The position numbers and the translations under genes are program-made. Below, piece by piece: positions 22,001 through 32,275 of a stretch of 64,000 nt of DNA (positions within the stretch are counted from its first letter, which is position 1; every line of letters begins with the position of its first letter). Below the pieces are notes generated by a model. The model was not told the DNA's origin, made no database searches, and saw only the letters and a program-made list of their open reading frames with translations. Source of the stretch: Lithobates sylvaticus (taxonomy: Eukaryota > Chordata > Amphibia > Anura > Ranidae); NCBI GenBank assembly GCA_028564925.1, contig CM053029.1:296957168-297021167 (forward strand), read 5' to 3'.

Positions 22001-25000
22001 ACCTTCATGCTTGGCGCTGGAATCAAACACCACTCTAATCTGCCCTGGCTTCTTAGGGTGATAGACCCCAAATATGGGTAAGTACCAACATTCTTCTGAG
22101 TCTTTGAGGTCTGGAGCTACCTCAGCATGGCCATTTTGGAATATTTTGCCCATGAAGGAAAAGAAATGTTCTCTCATCTCTGGTTTCCTTTGCAGATTGT
22201 GTCTTAAGGAAGTGAGGCGTTTATATGCTAGTTCCCTGTTGTTAGGCAAATGTTGTCTCTGTGGCCTAAAGGGAAGAGGTGCTACCCAGTTATTACTCAC
22301 GTCTTTCTCCATACTGCTTTCCATAACCTCTAGGAAGATCCTATCCTCAATGGACATTGCTACCTGGTTGTCTTCCTTTGTTCTCCTGAACACTGAGTGT
22401 CCTAAGTCGCTTTGGTCATCGTCATAGGCATTGCTGTCACAGAGGGAACTTAGGAAAGGAAGAGGTACAGGGTTGTTGTGCGGTAGCTCCTTTATGAGGA
22501 TGCGATTTTGACAGGGTTGGAACAGAGAAGGACGACCATTCTCGAGGGTACTAGTGAGCAGATTATTAACAGATGCCGGTTTGTGTGCACCTCCCAGGCA
22601 AACATCACCTATAATGACCCACCCAAGATCCAGCTTTTGGGCATATGGCGCACTTTTAGGACCGTTGATCAGTTTCCTTACTTTGTGGACTTGCAAGATA
22701 TCCCTCCCTAGGAGTAAGATTATCTGAGCCTGATCATCAAGTTCTGGTATGAGATGTGCTATGTGCTTCAAGTGAGTCTGGTGAGCTGCTGCGTCTGGTG
22801 TGGGAATCTCCGATCTGTTGTCTGGCATCTGGTTGCACTCTATTATGGTCGGCAAGGGTAGGCATGTCTTACCATCCATAGATTCAATTTGTAGGCCGTC
22901 AGCTCTTCTCCCCGCCGTTTCCACTGTACCTGCACAAGTCCTAAGGGAGTAGGGGCTGCTGGGGCCTTTAAGGTTTAGAATGTCAAAAAACACAGGTCTG
23001 GCTAGTGACTTATTACTCTGATCATCCAAAATGACGTAGAGCTTGACTGCTTTGTCTCTGCGTCCCTTTGGGTAAACTTTCACTAGACAGATTTTAGAGC
23101 AAGATCTGCCACCTGTACTTCCTTTGCAGACTTCAGTGCACTGTGAAGTGATTGCTGTGGTATCTGTACTAGAGTCTTTGGTCTCCCTGCCTTGCTCCTT
23201 GTCACCATGGACAGGTGGGAAGGTTCTTGGAGTAGGCTTTGGGTGTAAAGCTGTGTGGTGCTCTGTGCTGTCACACTCTGTGCATTTGACACTGACCTTA
23301 CAGTCCTTGGCGAAGTGTGTAGACGAAGAGCAGCACTTGTAACAGATGTTGTTATCTTTGAGGAAAGCTTTGCGTTCCTGGATGGTCTTTGTCCTGAAGG
23401 CTCTGCATTTCAGAAGAGGATGTGGCATCTTATGTAGAGGGCAGAACTTCGTTGGGTCATTGTCTTGATCCTCTGGCTGAGACTCTGCAAATCTGTGGGA
23501 AGAAATGTTAGTTTTGTGCACTGCTACTGGAGCTCTGAGTTGCTTAGGGCCAGCAGAAGTGATGTAAGACACTGGAAAAATGAAGCTGGGGTCATCTTTC
23601 GTTCCTGCTTGTCTGTCTACAAAGTCCACAAACTCACTAAATGGTGGAAAGGGCACATTGTGTTTCCGTTTGTAGTTACAGCCATGAGCAATCCATCTTT
23701 CGTGTAACTCATAAGGAAGTTTTTGAGCTAAGGAGTTAATACCTCTAGCAGAGTCAAGATAAGAAAGGCCAGGTAAGTCACCTTCTGCTTTAGCAACTTG
23801 TAACTCCATACATAGGTCACTGAATTCTCTGAGTCTTTGATAACCTCTGCTAGGTATTTTTGGAAAGTCTTCTATCCTTTTAAACAGTGTACTCTCTATA
23901 GCCTCTGGTGAGCCATAACATCTATCCAGTCTGTTCCAGATGTTTGTAAGGCCTATCTCAGGGTGGTTTATATTAATGTCTCTGATCCTTTTGGCGTGTT
24001 CCGCAGAATCATTGCCAAGCCACTTTACAAGGAGTTCTATCTGTTGTCTGCAAGATAGATCTAGACCTTGGATAACACTCTGGAAAGAGGATCGCCACGC
24101 CCTGTAGTGTTGAGGGCGATCACTAAATTTGGCAAGTCCTTGGGTAACTAACTCGCGTTTGGCCAGGAACTTGGCAAAGTCTACAGTAGCCTGATTGGCA
24201 TTGGGGTAGGCTGCTGGTGTATTGTGGTGCGGTGTAAAGGCATACCTGATAGAAGTCTCTTCTTTAGGTTCTCTGGGCTCAAACTTGCATACGGTTGGCA
24301 GTTCGTACCGGCTCGTTGCATACACCTTTGGGGTGAAGACAGGTGTTTGATGTTTGTATGAAGGTTGAGTACCTTGTGGAGTAGAGGGTTTGGTTGGGAC
24401 TGGAACGTCTGGAACACTGTCAGATTTTTCTTGCCTGTGGCACTGGGGTCCAAGGTCGTCTTGTTGCTGCTTGACTTGGAGTGGCTCCCTGACATCATGT
24501 TTAATTTCTTGTTGTGGGATGCTGCTTGGGTCACAGTGCTGGTAGACATAATCCGACGTGCGTTGCGAGGAATCTTGGTGTTCTTTCTCTAGGCCTGGTA
24601 TGCTGCTACCTGCTCTTGGCTCATCGTAGACGGCTGCTTCTAGAGCTTCTGCTTCTGCAATGGCGGCGGCAGCATCTCGCTCCACTGCCAGCTTCTCCAT
24701 GTTAGCTTCTAAGATAGCTTGCTGCAGTTTCAGAGATGCCTCTTGCTGAGCTCTTTCGTCTTCCAGGCGTATTCTTTCCATCTCTCTCTCTTGTTCCTGT
24801 CTCACCCTTTCTGCTTCAAGGTGGGCCTTTTCTTTTTTCATCTGCAGCTCTTGGTCTGCGAATGCGGCCCTGGCTCTTGCTGCTTCAGCTTTCGAACGGG
24901 CGATAGCTGCTGCATTTGCGACAGATGACCTAGATGAGCTTGCTTGTGATCGTGTTTTGTAAGAAGATGTTCTACTGTGAGACATGGCTGTGGGGAAGAA

Positions 25001-25090
25001 GCTGTCTTGCTGTATAGAGACCGTTCTAGTGTCGGTACTGCTTGACAGAGCGTGTCTCTGTGTAGCGTGGCTGCTTGCTTTGCCTCCCAC
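19016..25090 (-). CDS. BEL/Pao Gag-Pol polyprotein
   Basis: A single open frame of 2024 codons, full length for BEL/Pao. Residues ~45-150 are an Ala/Glu/Arg-rich coiled coil; ~300-420 a BEL gag capsid region (DUF1759-like, FSDRPQHYRAWRSSFQSVI); ~575-610 zinc-binding Cys clusters (CYKCCSSSTHFAKDC); ~690 the protease (VILDDQSN); ~1020-1150 the reverse transcriptase with DKDFYVDDC; ~1320-1400 RNase H (FADASVKAIAAVAYL); ~1640-1700 the integrase zinc region; ~1715-1830 the integrase core with GLDVFGPW, SDRGSNFVGA and HMGGVWERM; ~1920-2000 the BEL C-terminal domain (LKLGDVVLMRD). Gag and Pol share one frame, as is known for many BEL elements, and no envelope gene is seen. The frame ends 15 bases before the 3' LTR. 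Confidence 0.93.
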   Translation of the reverse strand: MGGKASSHATQRHALSSSTDTRTVSIQQDSFFPTAMSHSRTSSYKTRSQASSSRSSVANAAAIARSKAEAARARAAFADQELQMKKEKAHLEAERVRQEQEREMERIRLEDERAQQEASLKLQQAILEANMEKLAVERDAAAAIAEAEALEAAVYDEPRAGSSIPGLEKEHQDSSQRTSDYVYQHCDPSSIPQQEIKHDVREPLQVKQQQDDLGPQCHRQEKSDSVPDVPVPTKPSTPQGTQPSYKHQTPVFTPKVYATSRYELPTVCKFEPREPKEETSIRYAFTPHHNTPAAYPNANQATVDFAKFLAKRELVTQGLAKFSDRPQHYRAWRSSFQSVIQGLDLSCRQQIELLVKWLGNDSAEHAKRIRDININHPEIGLTNIWNRLDRCYGSPEAIESTLFKRIEDFPKIPSRGYQRLREFSDLCMELQVAKAEGDLPGLSYLDSARGINSLAQKLPYELHERWIAHGCNYKRKHNVPFPPFSEFVDFVDRQAGTKDDPSFIFPVSYITSAGPKQLRAPVAVHKTNISSHRFAESQPEDQDNDPTKFCPLHKMPHPLLKCRAFRTKTIQERKAFLKDNNICYKCCSSSTHFAKDCKVSVKCTECDSTEHHTALHPKPTPRTFPPVHGDKEQGRETKDSSTDTTAITSQCTEVCKGSTGGRSCSKICLVKVYPKGRRDKAVKLYVILDDQSNKSLARPVFFDILNLKGPSSPYSLRTCAGTVETAGRRADGLQIESMDGKTCLPLPTIIECNQMPDNRSEIPTPDAAAHQTHLKHIAHLIPELDDQAQIILLLGRDILQVHKVRKLINGPKSAPYAQKLDLGWVIIGDVCLGGAHKPASVNNLLTSTLENGRPSLFQPCQNRILIKELPHNNPVPLPFLSSLCDSNAYDDDQSDLGHSVFRRTKEDNQVAMSIEDRIFLEVMESSMEKDVSNNWVAPLPFRPQRQHLPNNRELAYKRLTSLRHNLQRKPEMREHFFSFMGKIFQNGHAEVAPDLKDSEECWYLPIFGVYHPKKPGQIRVVFDSSAKHEGVSLNDVLLSGPDLNNRLLGVLLRFRKDSVAFMADIQQMFYCFLVKEEHRNFLRFLWFRDNNPSGDITEYRMKVHIFGNSPSPAVAIYGLRHSARVGESEYGSDVRQFVDKDFYVDDCLKSLPTNEAAISLLKRTQAMLACSNLRLHKIASNSREVLEAFPVQDHSNELKDLDLGTDSLPMQRSLGLLWDLRSDTFTFQVNTEEKPFTRRGVLSTINSLYDPLGFAAPVTIQGKALLRDLTCESLDWDHPLPTDRKNLWLEWKDSLTALSNLKIPRPYAPLSSADVQMQRLCVFADASVKAIAAVAYLKTIDTKGQSHIGFVMGKAKLAPLLEHTIPRLELCAAVLATELAELIATETNLEIQEAEFYTDSKVVLGYIHNETRRFYVYVNNRVLRIRRSTRPEQWHFVPTDYNPADLATRSVAASRLDSTSWFTGPTFLRSPDCNNDDLTTFDLIEAEKDQEIRPQVSTAVTTTSLNQFKTHRFSRFSTWRSLVRAITCLIHIAQSYKKQPPTHDGCRSWHHCRKVYSATDLEQSKNWLISVVQREVFAKEIDCIVNHKPVPKDSVLKKLDPILDENGMLRVGGRLKEGKLEFLEKHPLVIPGHHHIAYLLIQHYHDQTKHQGRLFTEGALRAAGLWIVGAKRCVSKFLFKCVICRKLRGMLQTQKMANLPSDRLSMDPPFTNVGLDVFGPWSVATRYTKGGHSNSKRWAVIFVCMSIRAVHIEVIESMDTSSFINALRCFIAIRGPVKLIRSDRGSNFVGAVKELQIPSNLDIPSVKRYLSKQDCTWIFNPPHSSHMGGVWERMIGIARRILDSIFLQVGTARLTHECLVTFMAEVTAIINARPLTSISSDSEDPMVLTPTMLLTQKTGLVGTPAGEFCEKDLYKRQWRQVQTLANTFWSRWREQYTSTLQLRRKWHSEKPNLKLGDVVLMRDCQTLRNMWPLGLVTKVLPSKDNLVRKVEVKTFQQNEAKVFLRPVTELVLLLSTEDSVSDVT

Positions 25091-25199
25091 AGGCCTGCTT
25101 CTTTAAGGCTTCTGACTGTATGGTACTGTGTAGCCCCGGGCTGTACAGACTTCCGAAGTCAGCTTATCTTCCCTTCAGAGGTCAGCTTAAAAATTTCAC

Positions 25200-25698
25200 T
25201 GTTCTGTCTCAAGGACATTCAGCTAAACCATTCTTATCCCATAAACATGATACCATATTTCTTCGATCGCAGTTTATTGGAACAAGCTAGGTGAAACTAC
25301 AAATAACAAGAATAAACCTTGATAAGTACAATATCCCATAAATTTAGCATACATTTCAAAGACAAATATACACAGTACAATATGAGACAGTAAAACTTAC
25401 TTTTTAAGTTCAATAAGGGATTGATGGTAAGAGATTGAAACAAGACCTCTTGCAGTCTGAAAAGCATGATGAATGTGTCTCTTCCTGTGAGACTTTACCC
25501 AGAATACTTTGCTTTCCAAGTACTTCCTAGGTTATAAACTTTATTAATAAAATATACACACAGAAGCAATACCAAAAAAGGACGCTAGATGGCGCCTAAG
25601 CTCTGCAAATGATTCCTATAAAAGGTAACAACATTAAATGTCATTTACAACAACACAAATGCAGATAATCAGAATATATCCATCTGATGGACAGAACA
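25200..25698 (-). repeat. BEL 5' LTR
   Basis: 499 bp, starting upstream of the gag-pol ATG. It carries ACTTTATTAATAAAATATAC and CCTATAAAAGG-like sequence (TATA-type on either strand). It ends at the GTTGG target duplication. Confidence 0.95.
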
Positions 25699-26432
25699 GT
25701 TGGGTCTTCAACATATCACCTCTCTGCCTGCGTCATCTTGTCTCTAATGTCCCTTTCCCACTCTCTAGATTTCCCCTTGGTTCTTGCCACCTGTTGGATC
25801 AAGAGACCTCTAAGATAGGCCTTTAGAGCATCCCAGACCACTCTGGCTGATGCCGTGCCTGCATTGATCTGCACAAATTTTTTCAATCTAATCACCATAT
25901 CTCCAGGGTTGCCAAACAATTCCAGCCAGCAGGGACTAATCCTCTATTCTCTGAGATGGGCTTTGCCCCCTGTATTTATTGTCAACACCAGCGGGGAGTG
26001 TCCCGAGACTCCTCTTGGACCATACTCTATACTGCTTACTGATGAAAATACCTCCCTATTACCTAGAGCCATGTCTATTCTGGATAGAGTCAGAAAGGAA
26101 TAGAAAAATATGAATATTGTCTTTCTTGCGGATGGCGCATTTCCTGGGCCTATTTCCTGGTGGGGATCTGTCTAGACTCTTGTCTAAAACTTCATTAAAA
26201 TCTCCCGCTGCTATTATTGGGGTTCCCGTTTTATCCAGTACAAACTCCAATAATTTGTGTAGAACCTCAAACTTAAATGGGGGGGGGGGGGGTGATATAT
26301 ATGTTTGCCAACACGTATGGTTTATTCAGGTCTCAATCAGACAAAACAAAAAAATATATACCAGCCCTGTTTAGCAATATAGCTCTCCCTGCATGAGAAC
26401 GCCACTCCTCTCCCAACCATTATGCTCACCTC
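25699..26432 (-). pseudogene. LINE ORF2 endonuclease middle and linker
   Basis: Minus-strand motifs: VLHKLLEFVLDKTGTP, IIAAGDFNEVLDKSLDR (endonuclease GDFN motif), then in another frame GDMVIRLKKFVQINAGTASA and VVWDALKAYLRGLLI, typical of the linker after the LINE endonuclease. Frameshifts and an expanded G-run (26279-26292) show decay. Confidence 0.75.
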
Positions 26433-29423
26433 CAGAGCCGATCGGCCCTATAGGCACACTATGCAAGCTGCTTAGGGCCCCGCCGCTGTGGGGGGGCCCC
26501 CAAGACCCAGAATCCCCCCCTGCACCTCTGGCTGGCCATTTAGAGTGCAGTGAGGAGAGGTGGGAGGAGGTGGAAGGCGGCGATCGGCAGCTCTATGGTG
26601 CCTGAGTGAGCGGCGGGATCTCCCTGGGGTTTGTAGTACTCTCAGTGTATACAGTGGAGAGGAGAAGAGAGGGGCCTCTGACCCAGGCAGGTATCAGTTT
26701 CACTTTCACTGTGCTTGAACACTGTTGCTGATGCCCGGGTCAGAGGCCCCTCCCCTCTCCGCTGTATACATTCGGAGATAGAACTACTAGCCCCAGGGAG
26801 ATCCCCCTGCCTGTGGACACCATATAGCTGCCGATCGCCGCCTCCCACCTCCACCAGCCAGGTACAGGGGAACCTCTGCAAGGGGGGAGTCAGCTGTTTG
26901 GGGGCCCAAATGTAAGAGGGGGGCTTTCTGGGGACACTAATGTAAGGAAGGGGGCCTCTGGGGACACTAATGTAAGAGGGGGGCTCTCTGGGGACACTGA
27001 TGTAAAGACGGGGCCCTCTGGGGACACTAATGTAAGAGGGGGCCCCCTGGGGACACTAATGTCAGAGGGGGGGGGGCTCTCTGGGGACTCTGTGTAAGGA
27101 GGGGCTCTCTGGGGACCCTGTGTAAGGAGGGGCTCTCTGGGGACACTAATGTAAGAGGGAAGGCTCTCTTGGGACACTAATGTAAGGGGAGGCTCTCTTG
27201 GGACCCTGGTGTAAGGGGGGGGGCTCTCTGGGGACCCTGGTGTAAGGGGGGGCTCTCTGGGGACCCTGGTGTAAGGGGGGCTCTCTGGGGACCCTGGTGT
27301 AAGAAGGGGCTATCTGAGGACCCTGATGTAAGAAGGGGCTATCTGAGGACCCTGATGTAAGAAGGGGCTCTCTGAGGACCCTGATGTAAGGAGGGGCCCT
27401 CTTGTGTAATGGGAGGCTCTCTGGGGACCCTGGTGTAAGTGGAGGCTCTCTGAGGACCCTGATGTAAGGGGAGGCTCTCGGGGGACCCTGATGTAAAGAG
27501 GGGCTCTCTGAGGACACTGATGTAAGGGGGGCTCTCTGGGGACTCTGATGTAAGAAGGGGCTTTCTGGGGACTCTGATGTAAGGAGGAGGCTCTCTGGGA
27601 AACCTAATGTAGGGGAGGCTCTCTGGGGACCCTGATGTAAGGGGAGACTCTCTGAGGGCACTGATTTAAGGGGGACTCTCTGGGGACCCTGATGTAAGGG
27701 GAGGCTCTCTGGGGATCCTGATGTAAGGGGAGGCTCTCTGGGGATCTTGATGTAAGGGGAGGCTCTCTGGGGACCCTAACGTAGGGGGAGGCTCTCTAGG
27801 GACCCTGATGTAAGGGGGGGCTCTCTGGGGACCCTAATGTAGGGGAGGCTCTCTGGGGACCCTGATGTAAGGGGGGGCTCTCTGGGGACCCTGATGTAAG
27901 GGGGGGCTCTCTGGGGACCCTAATGTAGGGGGAGGCTCTCTGGGGACCCTAATGTAGGGGGAGGCTTTCTAGGGACCCTGATGTAAGGGGGGGCTCTCTG
28001 GGGACCCTAATGTAGGGGGAGGCTCTCTGGGGACCCTAATGTAGGGGGAGGCTTTCTAGGGACCCTGATGTACGGGGGGGCTCTCTGAGGACCCTGATGT
28101 AAGGGGAGGCTCTCTGGGGACCCTGATGTAAGTAGGGAGGCTCACTGGGGACCCTGATGTAAAGAGGGGCTCTCTGAGGACACTGATGTAAGGGGGGCTC
28201 TCTGGGGACTCTGATGTAAGGAGGGGCTTTCTGGGGACCCTGATGTAAGGGGAGGCTCTCTGGGGACCCTGATGTAAGGGGAGGCTCTCTGGGGACTCTG
28301 ATGTAAGGAGGAGGCTCTCTGGGAAACCTAATGTAGGGGAGGCTCTCTGGGGACCCTGATGTAAGGGGAGACTCTCTGAGGACACTGATTTAAGGGGGAC
28401 TCTCTGGGGACCCTGATGTAAGGGGAGGCTCTCTGGGGATCCTGATGTAAGGGGAGGCTCTCTGGGGATCCTGATGTAAGGGGAGGCTCTCTGGGGATCC
28501 TGATGTAAGGGGAGGCTCTCTGGGGATCCTGATGTAAGGGGAGGCTCTCTGGGGACCCTAATGTAGGGGGAGGCTCTCTAGGGACCCTGATGTAAGGGGG
28601 GGCTCTCTGGGGACCCTGATGTAAGGGGGGGCTCTCTGGGGACCCTGATGTAAGGGGGGGCTCTCTGGGGACCCTGATGTAAGGGGGGGCTCTCTGGGGA
28701 CCCTGATGTAAGGGGGGCTCTCTGGGGACCCTGATGTAAGGGGGGGGGCTCTCTGGGGACCCTAATGTAGGGGGAGGCTCTCTAGGGACCCTGATGTAAG
28801 GGGGGGCTCTCTGGGGACCCTGATGTAAGGGGGGGCTCTCTGGGGACCCTGATGTAAGGGGGGGCTCTCTGGGGACCCTGATGTAAGGGGGGGCTCTCTG
28901 GGGACCCTGATGTAAGGGGGGCTCTCTGGGGACCCTGATGTAAGGGGGGGGGCTCTCTGGGGACCCTAATGTAGGGGGAGGCTCTCTAGGGACCCTGATG
29001 TAAGGGGAGGCTCTCTGGGGACCCTAATGTAGGGGGAGGCTCTCTGGGGACCCTGATGTAGGGTGAGATTCTCTGAGGACACTGATTTAAGGGGGGGCTG
29101 TCTGGGGACCCTTGTATAAGGGGGGCTCTCTGGGGACCTTGGTGTAAGGAGGGGCTCTCTGAGGACCCTGATGTAAGAGGGACTCTGAGGACCCTGATGT
29201 AAGGGGGGCTCTCTGGGGACCTCATTCTGTTCTATATTGTTGTACTTATTCTTTGACTGTTTTGTTTAAAGGAGGGAGGATTGTTTTGGGAGCGCTGAAG
29301 TGTCAGGTGTGACTGTTTGGCAATGGCAAATGGTTTACATAGCTCACGGCATCAACGAGGTCAAGTAGAGGCCCCCTTAGCAGAATTTTGCTTAGGGCCC
29401 CAGGGAGGTCAGGATCGGCACTG
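26433..29423. mobile_element. hAT-type element A, non-coding, filled by a minisatellite
   Basis: Left end CAGAGCCGATCGGCC, right end inverted CAGTGCCGATCCTGACC, with related subterminal CTTAGGGCCCC on both sides. It is flanked by a perfect 8-bp duplication CTCACCTC (26425-26432, 29424-29431), the hAT hallmark. About 3.0 kb, of which ~2.3 kb is the ~30-bp minisatellite at 26890-29222. A palindrome at 26555-26860 (GGCGATCGGCAGCT with AGCTGCCGATCGCC) lies near the left end. No transposase is seen. It interrupts the LINE endonuclease. Confidence 0.9.
26890..29222. repeat. ~29-31 bp minisatellite with higher-order duplications
   Basis: Roughly 75 units of the form GGGGAGGCTCTCTGGGGACC followed by CTGATGTAA, varying in the G-run length and in CTGATG/CTAATG, GGGG/GAGG and TAAGG/TAGGG. 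Larger blocks are themselves duplicated (27480-27700 against 28140-28440, and 28555-28765 against 28764-28974). Open frames through it are periodic and not genes. Confidence 0.9.
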
Positions 29424-29431
29424 CTCACCTC

Positions 29432-30331
29432 TCTTGAATAGGAGGAATGGTCCGAATAGTATTTGGATTGAAACCTCCGACCTGCAGAGTCAAATGTGTC
29501 TCCTGCAGGCAGAGCAGTCCAGGTCTGCTCCCCTCCAATGCCCACAGGACCATAGTTCTCTTAATTGGGTTCCCCAAACCTCGGACATTCCAAGAGGTTA
29601 TACTAAATGTCCTACCTTGCATGGAAAGATATCAAAAATTTAAAGAAAAAGAAACACGCAAAAACAAAGGGAAAAATCAACAATCTGACATTCTCACTCT
29701 CTCCCCTCCACCTCAAATGTTTCTTCCAATCTATATATTCCTCCTTCCCTCCATATCTCATCCTTCTCTCTGTTTGTGCCTTCTGTTGTGTTAATATTGA
29801 TATTTTTGGTGTATATTTCTTGCCCCCCACCCTCTCTCCCATATCCCCCCTCCCATGCCCATCTGGGCCTACACTAGGGGCTTCACCTGTAACCTTACCA
29901 TTCCTCCCCAACCATTCCCACCTCTTATTCAGAACCAGTGACAATAACAACTTTAGTGTAAAACACAACCAGTTTGGGAGCCCCATTTGCTCCCTTATTC
30001 CCATGCTTACATTCATTCAACCAAAAATGTGTCTCCCCTCCCCTCCTCCACTCCCTCCAATAAAATTAATCCATCTACTTACAGTTTAATCATATTGCAG
30101 TGATATTTCAATATAATCTTGCTACGGTGACATTACAGTGACATTTCAGTAGTAGTCAGACCCAAAAAAAAGGGGAAATGTGGGGGGAGGGGAAACCCGC
30201 ACTGATGAACCTGGGGGAGGGGAGAGTAAAATAGTCCTCCACCAATCTGCAGAGTTTGCTTAATTGGTATAAATTCAGCTCTCCGCATTTGGAGCTCTGG
30301 CGCAAAGTCGGGGTACAATGATACCCTTCCC
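29432..30331 (-). pseudogene. LINE ORF1 end, inter-ORF spacer and ORF2 start
   Basis: From 30331 down the frame resumes with VSLYPDFAPELQMRRAEF, the next part of the L1 ORF1 C-terminal domain. ORF2 begins near 29622 with MQGRTFSITSWNVRGLGNPI and CLQETHLTL, the first two APE-endonuclease motifs. The run is interrupted at 29431 by the CTCACCTC duplication of a hAT. Confidence 0.75.
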
Positions 30332-30949
30332 CATGGGCGTCCGCAGGTAGGGGCAAGGGGAGGCAAGTGCCCCCCCCCCTGGAATTAGGGATCGGATCAG
30401 GAGTGAGGACCCCCATCACCCCCAGGGCCGGACTGGCCTACCGGGATGTTTCCCGGTAGGCTGCCTGCCCTGGGGGCCGGTTTGTGGCTGCAGTGCTCCG
30501 CTGAGTCCCCTCTCTCCTGCTCCTGTGATCACGGAGCTGGCCGGGTCTGTGTTCTGCGGCCGCGCACCACGCTGTAACACGGTCCCGCCCCCCTAGACCG
30601 GCTCGTGTGATAGTAGATAGAATCAGTCTTCCACCTATCACACGAGCCGGTCTAGGGGGGCGGGACCGTGTTACAGCGCGGTGCGCGGCCGCAGAACAGA
30701 GACCCTGCCAGCTCTGTAATCACAGGAGGAGGAGAGATGTGAGTACTCAGTACAGCCCTAACGGTGTGCCTGAATAGGGGGATCAGCGGGAGGGGGGGGG
30801 CATATAGAGGAGATTAGCTTTCTATATTCCTCCATGCAGCCGCTGAATGCTTGGAGGAGGGAGAGGAGGAGAATCAAGCATTCAGCGGCTGCATGGAGGA
30901 ATATAGAAAGCTCAATTCCTCTATATGCCGCCCCCCTGCTGATCCCCCT

Positions 30950-31800
30950 ATCCAAATTCTTTTTCTGCCCCCCCCCCAGTGCTCTCCTCCCCCACCAGGC
31001 TCTCCAGCCCCCCTCCAGTTCTCCTTGTGCTCCCCCCAGTGCTCTCCTCCCGCACCGCACTCTCCAGCCCCCCCCCCCCCCTCTCAATCCATGTTCTTTC
31101 TGCCCCCCCTGCTCTCCAGCTCTCCCCATCCTTCTCTAGCCCCCACCCCAGTGCTCTCTGCCCCCCCCCCCGTGCTCCCCACCCCCCACAGTGCTGTCCA
31201 GCCCCCCATGCTCCCCACCCCCACAGTGCTGTCCAGCCCCCCCCCCCCCATGCTCCCCACCCCCACAGTGCTCTCCAGCCCCCCCGTGCTCCCCACCCCC
31301 ACAGTGCTGTCCAGCCCCTCGTGCTCCCCACCCCTGTTCTTTCTGCCCCCGGTGCTCTCCAGCTCACCCCCCATGCTTCCCACCCCCACAGTGCTGTCCA
31401 GCCCCCCGTGCTGTCCAGCCCTGTTCTTTCTGCCCCCGGTGCTCTCCAGCTCTCCCCATCAGTCTCCAGCCCCCACCCCAGTGCTCTCCACCCCCCACAG
31501 TGCTCTTCAGCCCCCCATGCTCCCCAGCCCCCCGTGCTCCCCATCCCTGTTCTTTCTGCCCCCGGTGCTCTCCAGCCCCCCCACAGTGCTGTTCAGCCCC
31601 CCCGTGCTCCCCACCCGTTCTTTCTGCCCCCGGTGCTCTCCAGCTCTCCCCATCAGTCTCCAGCTCCCACCTCAGTGCTTCCCACCACCCACAGTGCTGT
31701 CCAGCCCCCCCCCGTGCTCCCCACCCCGGTTCTTTCGGCCCCTGGTGCTCTCCAGCTCTCCCCATCAATCTCCAGCCCCCACCCCAATGCTCTCCACCCC
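30950..31800. repeat. C-rich degenerate tandem repeat
   Basis: Units like CAGTGCTGTCCAGCCCCCC with TGCTCCCCACCCC and TTCTTTCTGCCCCCGGTGC repeat irregularly at 30-40 and ~130-150 bp. Long frames on both strands (for example 30851-31936) are Pro/Ser-rich products of the repeat. Confidence 0.85.
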
Positions 31801-31805
31801 CCACC

Positions 31806-31852
<47 letters not shown>
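31806..31852. repeat. (TA)n microsatellite
   Basis: About 23 uninterrupted TA units at the end of the C-rich array. Confidence 0.95.
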
Positions 31853-31854
<2 letters not shown>

Positions 31855-31985
31855 GTATGGTTTTCCCTTTCATGAACCAGAAAATAATGACGTTATGCTG
31901 TTGCGCTGGTATAATAACGCTGTGGGGCTGGTATGAAATTTTTTCCAGGGCTGAATTTTATTCCCAGTCTGGCCCTGATCACCCC

Positions 31986-32275
31986 TCTCTGTCACTCCCA
32001 CTCTCTCTCTCACCCCTCTGTCTTTTTCACCCCCTCTCTCTCTATCACCCCCCTCTGTCTCTCTCTGTCACACTCCTCTCTCTGTGTCACCCCCTATGTC
32101 TCTCTCTGTCACCCCCTCTGTCTCTTTCTGTCACACTCCTCTCTCTGTGTCACCCCCTCTGTCTCTTTCTGTCACCCCTCTCTCTCTCACCCCCTTTCTC
32201 TCTGTCACCCTCTCTGTCTCTTTCTGTCACCCCCCTTTGTCTCTGTCACCCCCGTCTCTCTCTGTCACCCCCACA
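31986..32275. repeat. CT-rich simple repeat
   Basis: Repeats of TCTCTCTCTGTCACCCCC with small variations. Confidence 0.9.

Larger units (their letters stand above)
18500..25698 (-). mobile_element. BEL/Pao LTR retrotransposon, looks whole and very young
   Basis: Full structure: 502-bp and 499-bp LTRs, TG...CA ends (TGTTCTGTC / GACAGAACA), one long gag-pol frame on the minus strand, a purine-rich stretch (GGCGGGGAG) just before the 3' LTR, and a 5-bp target duplication GTTGG (18495-18499 and 25699-25703). The two LTRs differ only in the length of one T-run. That points to a very recent insertion. It lies in the older LINE at 18-33 kb. Confidence 0.95.
30423..31977. mobile_element. hAT-type element C nested in element B
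   Basis: Ends CAGGGCCGGACTGGCC and CCCAGTCTGGCCCTG (inverted), 8-bp duplication ATCACCCC (30415-30422, 31978-31985). The interior has two perfect-looking hairpins (30551-30698, and 30815-30912 around GCATTCAGCGGCTGCATGG), a C-rich tandem array (30950-31800) and a TA run. No coding capacity. Confidence 0.9.

Noticed and set aside
19268-25090. Plus-strand frames opposite the BEL polyprotein
   Set aside because: Shadows of the minus-strand 2024-codon frame; no motifs.
27146-28385. Ser/Pro-rich frames with repeating LHQGPQRAS
   Set aside because: Translation of the minisatellite; frame length follows unit periodicity.
26890-29222. Regularly spaced ~30-bp repeats resembling a CRISPR array
   Set aside because: Units are contiguous with no unique spacers, vary in G-run length and lie in a hAT in eukaryotic DNA. 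It is a minisatellite.
30851-31936. 361-codon Pro/Ser-rich frame and its opposite-strand Gly/Trp-rich partners
   Set aside because: All frames through the C-rich tandem array are open on both strands; composition is set by the repeat and no domain is present.
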